A stretch of DNA of 10,703 nt from NCBI GenBank assembly GCA_041739275.1, contig JBGSOF010000018.1, positions 1 through 10,703 of the forward strand. The letters run 5' to 3'. This stretch comes from WGMI01 sp041739275 (GTDB taxonomy: Bacteria; Bacteroidota; Bacteroidia; Flavobacteriales; Schleiferiaceae). The position numbers and the translations under genes are program-made. Within the stretch, counting starts at the first letter, position 1, and each line of letters begins with the position of its first letter. Under the pieces are notes generated by a model. The model saw nothing but the letters and a program-made list of their open reading frames with translations. It ran no database searches and was not told the DNA's origin. Below, one piece after another: positions 7,576 to 10,703 of the stretch.

Positions 7576-8846
7576 GAGACAACCGAAGCATATTCGCCAA
7601 TCTCGACTGGATCAGCATCTTGATCTACTTTCTTTTGGTCTTTTTGGGCTGGATCAGCATCTATGCGGCAGTGTATAACGAAGACCACAGCCGCATCACC
7701 GACCTCTCTCAAGAATACGGGCGGCAACTTTTGTTTATTCTGGGCTCCTTGATTTTGATCGTCTTTATTCTCTTTACCGACGGCCGGCTGTTCGAAAAGC
7801 TTTCGATCCCCATTTATGTGGTGATGCTGGCGCTCTTGGCGGGGGTCTTGGTGGCGGGGAGCAAGATCAGCGGAGCCCGGTCTTGGTATCAGTTCGGTTC
7901 ATTTTCGCTTCAGCCATCCGAGTTTATGAAGTTTGCCACCGCACTCGCGCTTTCGAAACTCTTGGCGGGCGATGGACGCGAGGCAGGCACTCGGAGCAAA
8001 AAAAGAATGCCCAACAAAGCCCTGATCGCCCTCATCATCTTGCTACCCGTAGCTTTTATCTTGCCTCAGCCCGATTTGGGCTCGGCCTTGGTCTATGCGG
8101 CATTTCTCTTTCCGCTTCATCGCGAAGGCATGCCTGCATGGGTGATTTACAGTTTGATTTGGGCGGTTTTTCTGTTCATTCTAAGCCTAATCGTCGATCA
8201 GTGGTGGTTATGGGGAGGGCTCACCGGCTTGGGTATTTTGCTGGCTTGGATTTTCCGAAAAGAGCGCCACTCGTGGTGGGTTTTGTCCGCTATTTGGGTG
8301 TTGAGTATTGGGATGTCGCTCAGTGTAGATTATGCGTTTAACAATCTGCTCGAAGACCGGCACCGAAACCGGATCAACATTTTGCTCGGAAAAGCCGAAG
8401 ACCCTTCGGGGATTGGCTATAACACCAATCAAAGCATTATTGCTATTGGCTCAGGGGGCTTTGCGGGCAAGGGATTTCTCGAAGGCACTCAAACGAAATT
8501 CGACTTTGTTCCCGAGCAGAGCACCGACTTTATCTTTTGCACCGTAGGCGAGGAGTGGGGCTTCGTGGGCAGCGTTTTGGTGGTGGTTCTCTTTACGACT
8601 TTGTTGGTGAGAATTATTCTGTTGGCCGAACGTCAACGGAGCGCCTTTAGCCGGGTATACGGATACTCTGTGGCTTCGATTCTCTTTCTCCACGTGGCCG
8701 TAAATCTTTCGATGACGGTCGGCCTGGCGCCGGTCATCGGCATTCCCCTGCCCTTTTTTAGCTACGGCGGCTCTTCGCTCTGGGGCTTTACGCTGCTGTT
8801 TTTCATCTTTATCCGGCTCGACGCGTATCGGATGCAGATTTTGTAG
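7572..8846 (+). CDS. rodA: SEDS peptidoglycan glycosyltransferase RodA
   Basis: Multi-pass inner-membrane enzyme that polymerises lipid II into glycan strands for side-wall growth, paired with PBP2. The 424-aa protein has about ten membrane helices and the SEDS landmarks: FSLQPSEFMKFATALALSKLL, PDLGS (167-171), and a periplasmic loop with NQSIIAIGSGGFAGKGFLEG leading to VPEQSTDFIF. In that last motif Asp319 aligns with the catalytic/essential Asp of RodA. NLSMTVGLAPVIGIPLPFFS and YGGSS (398-402) close the set. It is longer than E. coli RodA (370 aa), with extra helices around residues 180-260, as is usual for Bacteroidota members. The GTG start overlaps the PBP2 TGA by 4 nt. It ends the operon; I see no convincing intrinsic terminator in the next 120 nt. 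Confidence 0.96.
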   Translation: MRDNRSIFANLDWISILIYFLLVFLGWISIYAAVYNEDHSRITDLSQEYGRQLLFILGSLILIVFILFTDGRLFEKLSIPIYVVMLALLAGVLVAGSKISGARSWYQFGSFSLQPSEFMKFATALALSKLLAGDGREAGTRSKKRMPNKALIALIILLPVAFILPQPDLGSALVYAAFLFPLHREGMPAWVIYSLIWAVFLFILSLIVDQWWLWGGLTGLGILLAWIFRKERHSWWVLSAIWVLSIGMSLSVDYAFNNLLEDRHRNRINILLGKAEDPSGIGYNTNQSIIAIGSGGFAGKGFLEGTQTKFDFVPEQSTDFIFCTVGEEWGFVGSVLVVVLFTTLLVRIILLAERQRSAFSRVYGYSVASILFLHVAVNLSMTVGLAPVIGIPLPFFSYGGSSLWGFTLLFFIFIRLDAYRMQIL

Positions 8847-8953
8847 GAAGGGTAGTCGGTCAATGACGTTTCCGTACTTGAAATTGGGAAATGGAAAAAG
8901 TGAGTTTCCTTGGATTTCGTATTTCAGAGGAAAAGTGTGCGGGGTCTATGGGC

Positions 8954-8966
8954 GACTGAAACAGTC
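8954..8966. promoter_or_regulatory. Palindrome just upstream of the antitoxin start, possible operator
   Basis: GACTG-AAA-CAGTC is a perfect 5-bp inverted repeat with a 3-nt centre, ending 6 nt before the antitoxin ATG. Type II antitoxins commonly repress their own operon by binding such palindromes. As RNA it could also fold over the start region. It is short enough to be chance, and no TAnnTTTG box is visible in 8847-8972. Confidence 0.3.
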
Positions 8967-8972
8967 CTCCGA

Positions 8973-9224
8973 ATGAATTCCATTCCAACTATGAGTGCGG
9001 CAGAAGCAAAGTCAAACCTGCATAGAATTGTCGACCGGATTGAAGATGAACGTCTTCTGAGGGTCATTTGCGATTTTCTGGAAGAAAGGGAAAAATCGAA
9101 CGCGGGGCAGCTGTTGAAAACCCTTTCTCAAGATCAACAACAGGAAGTACTCCGAGCCTACGAGGAATCAGAGCAAGACCATAATTTGATTGAGGATAAA
9201 GATGTTTGGGGTCGTTTGAAATGA
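8973..9224 (+). CDS. Antitoxin of a RelE/ParE-type toxin-antitoxin pair
   Basis: Small acidic protein of 83 aa from the ATG at 8973 (77 aa from a second ATG at 8991). The first part reads MSAAEAKSNLHRIVDRIEDE and is probably helical, likely dimerisation or DNA binding. The second part is charged and ends in AYEESEQDHNLIEDKDVWGRLK-like sequence, where the YEESE...NLI pattern resembles the toxin-wrapping tail of small Bacteroidota addiction-module antitoxins. It would neutralise the downstream toxin and probably repress its own promoter. The stop overlaps the toxin ATG by 4 nt (ATGA), the classic arrangement. The gene looks intact while its partner is broken. A TTG at 8910 would extend it by 21 residues, but the added sequence looks non-coding. 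Confidence 0.7.
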   Translation: MNSIPTMSAAEAKSNLHRIVDRIEDERLLRVICDFLEEREKSNAGQLLKTLSQDQQQEVLRAYEESEQDHNLIEDKDVWGRLK

Positions 9225-9512
9225 AAGTCGTTTGGACCGTACTGGCCGATCAAAAGCTGAATGAAATTCTGGAATACAACTAAGGGGAATTTGGAACAAA
9301 GGCGAGACAAGCATTCCGCCAAAAAACGCGAGACTTCATCCAAATACTCGTGGAGTTCCCTGAAATGGGCACCCTTGAGGTCAAGGAGAAAAACATCAGA
9401 GGATTCCAACTGACAAAACATCCACGAGACTTCTATCGGGTACAAAAAAAAACGTATTGTGATTCTGACACTCTTTGATGCGCGACAGAATCCGAGGAAG
9501 AAACCAAAATAG
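9221..9512 (+). pseudogene. Broken RelE/ParE-family toxin
   Basis: Two lesions interrupt what would be a 96-aa toxin. The frame from the ATG at 9221 reads MKVVWTVLADQKLNEILEYN, then meets TAA at 9281-9283 (codon 21). Past that stop the same frame continues with GEFGTKARQAFRQKTRDFI and FPEMGTLEVKEK up to FYRVQKK. There a run of nine A (9444-9452) shifts the frame. With eight A it would read on as RIVILTLFDARQNPRKKPK to the TAG at 9510-9512. The LFDARQNP ending is characteristic of Bacteroidota RelE/ParE toxins, which act as mRNA endonucleases (RelE) or gyrase poisons (ParE); I cannot tell which. The A9 lesion alone could be a sequencing error, but the separate TAA argues for true inactivation. 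Confidence 0.8.
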
Positions 9513-9621
9513 CGTGCTCCGCCTGTCACTTGGCGTTCAGACATTCGAATCGACATCAAATGACGCGTTCCTTCTCGCACGTTTTTTTACTTACGAAGTC
9601 ACTGTTGTTTCGTGAAACATA
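9513..9621. other. Spacer between broken toxin and hairpin repeats
   Basis: No gene is seen. It holds CGTGC (9513-9517) and a distant complement GCACG (9577-9581) followed at once by T7 (9582-9588). The spacing is too long for a standard intrinsic terminator, though the T-tract could end plus-strand transcripts. At 9606-9619 lies TGTTTCGTGAAACA, two arms of six with a GT centre. Confidence 0.4.
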
Positions 9622-9707
9622 AAAACTGTCGCTTGGCTGTGCCGAGTGACGACTATTGGAACCCCACGTTCAAACACTTGAACGCTCACCATGCAGCACA
9701 ACCCCTC
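9622..9707 (+). repeat. Hairpin repeat, direct copy 1 (86 nt)
   Basis: First of three head-to-tail copies. A 23-nt hairpin at 9628-9650 has outer arms GTC/GAC, inner arms CTTGGC/GCCGAG and loop TGT. The tail is GACTATTGGAACCC, then a second hairpin GTTCAA-ACAC-TTGAAC (9668-9683), ending in a C-rich stretch and CCCTC. The T/G pair within the stem replaces the C/G pair of the other copies, so pairing is kept. Read on the minus strand, the first hairpin is followed by AGTTTTTATG, so it could also stop leftward transcripts. Confidence 0.75.
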
Positions 9708-9795
9708 AAAACAGTCGCTCGGCTGTGCCGAGTGACCACTATTGGAACCCGTACTGTTCAAACCCTTGAACGATCACCTTGAAAAACAACTCCTC
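9708..9795 (+). repeat. Hairpin repeat, direct copy 2 (88 nt)
   Basis: Second direct copy, about 85% identical to copy 1 by eye. Hairpin at 9714-9736: GTC-G-CTCGGC, loop TGT, GCCGAG-T-GAC, a 10-bp stem counting one G/T wobble. Tail CACTATTGGAACCC; second hairpin GTTCAA-ACCC-TTGAAC at 9756-9771; the unit ends CTCCTC. The hairpin start is 86 nt after that of copy 1 and 88 nt before that of copy 3. Confidence 0.75.
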
Positions 9796-9839
9796 AAAAC
9801 AGTCGCTCGGCTGCGCCGAGTGACCACTATTGGGACCCT
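9796..9839 (+). repeat. Hairpin repeat, direct copy 3 (partial)
   Basis: Third copy, keeping only the first half. The hairpin at 9802-9824 has the same stem as copy 2 with loop TGC instead of TGT, then CACTATTGGGACCC. Similarity stops after about 9839, and the second hairpin (GTTCAA/TTGAAC) is missing. Confidence 0.7.
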
Positions 9840-10201
9840 GATCTACCGCATTCTGTGAAAATCTTCCATGTGTCACCCAAGCGAACCTCTAGTTCCACCG
9901 CACTCGAAAAGTCATCCGAACAACCCAGCAAAGGAAATACTGCAGAGAAGCCGAAGCACTGTCCGTTGGAATAGCCGTCACTCGCTGAAAGCGAGCGACT
10001 GAGTTGAGGGTGGAAGGGCACTCGTGCGACAGCCCTACATTCACCATACCCTTTGCGATCTTAAGGCTACGCGAGTGCGCTAGAACTGCATTGGTGCAAG
10101 AACTGCCCGGCAGGGGACCTAGTTAAATTGACGGTACAACAAATTCTCTCAGAAAACCAACACCATACCAAACTCCCTTCCGGCCCCGCTCTACTTCCCC
10201 C
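9840..10201. other. Non-coding stretch around the inverted repeat copy
   Basis: No gene is supported. A 64-codon minus-strand frame (9827-10021) starts in the inverted repeat and ends in copy 3; its last 25 codons, containing LGDTWKIFTECGRSG, look protein-like, but it has no known family and is probably chance. Small palindromes are present: GGGC/GCCC (10016-10035), GCACTCG with CGAGTGC (10018-10024 and 10072-10078), and CTGCC-C-GGCAG (10103-10113). Bases 10130-10201 are low in structure and pyrimidine-rich near the end. Confidence 0.4.
9961..10010 (-). repeat. Hairpin repeat, diverged inverted copy
   Basis: Read on the minus strand this gives CCCTCAACTCAGTCGCTCGC, a TTC loop region, then GCGAGTGACGGCTATTCCAAC. 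That aligns across the direct copies' CCTCAAAACAGTCGCTCGG, loop, CCGAGTGACCACTATTGGAAC. The hairpin is at 9977-9999 (GTC-A-CTCGCT, GAA, AGCGAG-C-GAC on the plus strand). Stem bases next to the loop differ from the direct copies but still pair, and the G/T wobble position is the same. The copy is inverted relative to copy 3, with 121 nt between them. Confidence 0.6.
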
Positions 10202-10447
10202 CTACCCCTCCAAAACCCGACTCAATAAGCTCCGCGAGCGGTCTACAAAACCATGCCGCATATAAAGCGCTTTTGCTCTGGGGTTTGAAGCCTCGGTTTC
10301 GAGGTGGAGAACCTTAACGCCCTGACCGCGCGCATAAGTGCACAGTTGTTCTAAGACCATGCTCCCGACACCTCGGTTTCGAAAATCCTCGGTTACAAAG
10401 AGCTCATCAATAAAAGCATCCTTCGGGACAGCGGAAATTTCTGGGGA
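10202..10447 (-). pseudogene. N-terminally truncated GNAT acetyltransferase
   Basis: The open frame encodes the last 81 residues of a GNAT-fold N-acetyltransferase: SPEISAVPKDAFIDELFVTE, then DFRNRGVGSMVLEQLCTYAR, LHLETEASNPRAKALYMRHG and a basic end stopping at TAG (10202-10204). The RNRGVG loop is the R/QxxGxG/A acetyl-CoA pyrophosphate site, and the NPRAKALYMRHGF block is the usual motif B, so the cofactor half is complete. The N-terminal 60-80 residues that shape the substrate site are missing. A TAG at 10450-10448 precedes the fragment, and I find no continuation in any minus-strand frame up to 10703. There is no start codon before the motif A methionine. The substrate cannot be inferred. 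Confidence 0.75.
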
Positions 10448-10703
10448 CTACTGAGATTTGATCTCGCCTTGAGCTTCTTAAAGTTATTCGTTAGCATGAA
10501 ATTATGAGGACATCGTGGCTCTTTAGGAATAATTGGTCTAAGCTGTCAATCGTCAAATCAACAAAGTACTCTCAAACCAACGAGGTGCCCGAATATCAAG
10601 GTGCCTAAAGCCTCTCGACTCCGGGACCCGCAAGCGACGCCGAGTCGCACAACAGCCGCAACTTCCTTTTTAATATTCTGCGGCGGCGACCTCGGCCAAA
10701 GCG
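10448..10703. other. Right edge, no supported gene
   Basis: No gene is seen. Next to the GNAT break lies GAGAT-TTG-ATCTC (10453-10465), a perfect 5-bp inverted repeat. A 34-codon plus-strand ORF from 10504 resembles nothing. Near the end are GCGAC-GCCGA-GTCGC (10634-10648) and flanking GACTC (10617-10621) and GAGTC (10642-10646), an overlapping GC-rich hairpin region. A gene beginning beyond the window could have its upstream region here. Confidence 0.4.

Noticed and set aside
8887..8936. Terminator after rodA (GGAAA/TTTCC pairings)
   Set aside because: Arms are short and A/T-rich with long loops and no T-tract.
9577..9588. Intrinsic terminator before the T7 tract
   Set aside because: The only complementary arm for GCACG is about 60 nt upstream, and the local GCG/CGC stem has 3 bp.
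9606..9619. TGTTTCGTGAAACA, similar to a parS site
   Set aside because: The known parS consensus has two more central bases (TGTTTC-AC-GTGAAACA); the half-site spacing is wrong, no parA/parB is near, and a single 14-mer can occur by chance.
9622..9839. CRISPR array
   Set aside because: Similarity spans almost the whole 86-88-nt unit, so there are no unique spacers, and no cas genes are near.
10291..10304. CCTCG-GTTT-CGAGG hairpin and the repeated CCTCGGTTTCGA
   Set aside because: Both lie inside the GNAT reading frame and are explained by LETEA and RNRG codons.

Overview
The window looks like chromosomal DNA of a Bacteroidota bacterium (flavobacterial/Cytophaga-like side, moderate GC; I do not claim a genus). 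The evidence is the gene order ABC permease <- -> purH-mreB-mreC-mreD-PBP2-rodA, the Bacteroidota forms of MreD, PBP2 and RodA, the absence of Shine-Dalgarno sequences, frequent GTG/TTG starts, and a TAnnTTTG promoter-like box ahead of purH.

Layout. 1-459: gene-poor left edge with one weak minus-strand ORF and one imperfect hairpin. 460-1716 (minus): MacB/FtsX-type ABC transporter permease. 1717-1823: divergent intergenic region. 1824-8846 (plus): a tight six-gene run. purH carries out the last two steps of IMP synthesis. It is followed by the complete rod-shape (elongasome) set: MreB filament, MreC periplasmic scaffold, MreD membrane partner, PBP2 transpeptidase and RodA glycosyltransferase. 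Junctions are 29 nt, 10 nt, then three 4-nt stop/start overlaps, so co-transcription and translational coupling are likely.

8847 to the right edge: the character changes from compact housekeeping operon to accessory, decaying DNA. An intact small antitoxin (8973-9224) overlaps by 4 nt a RelE/ParE-type toxin gene that is broken twice, by an in-frame TAA and by a one-base shift in an A9 tract. From 9622 there are three direct copies of an ~87-nt element whose core is a 23-nt hairpin. A fourth, diverged copy lies inverted at 9961-10010. After that comes a GNAT acetyltransferase fragment (minus, 10202-10447) that keeps the acetyl-CoA-binding half but has lost its N-terminal half. The last 250 bases hold no gene I can support.

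I see no clearly new multi-gene system. The best candidate for something undescribed is the hairpin repeat family at 9622-10010, followed by the orphaned antitoxin and the Cys/His cluster in PBP2. All functional statements come from reading motifs by eye, without database searches.
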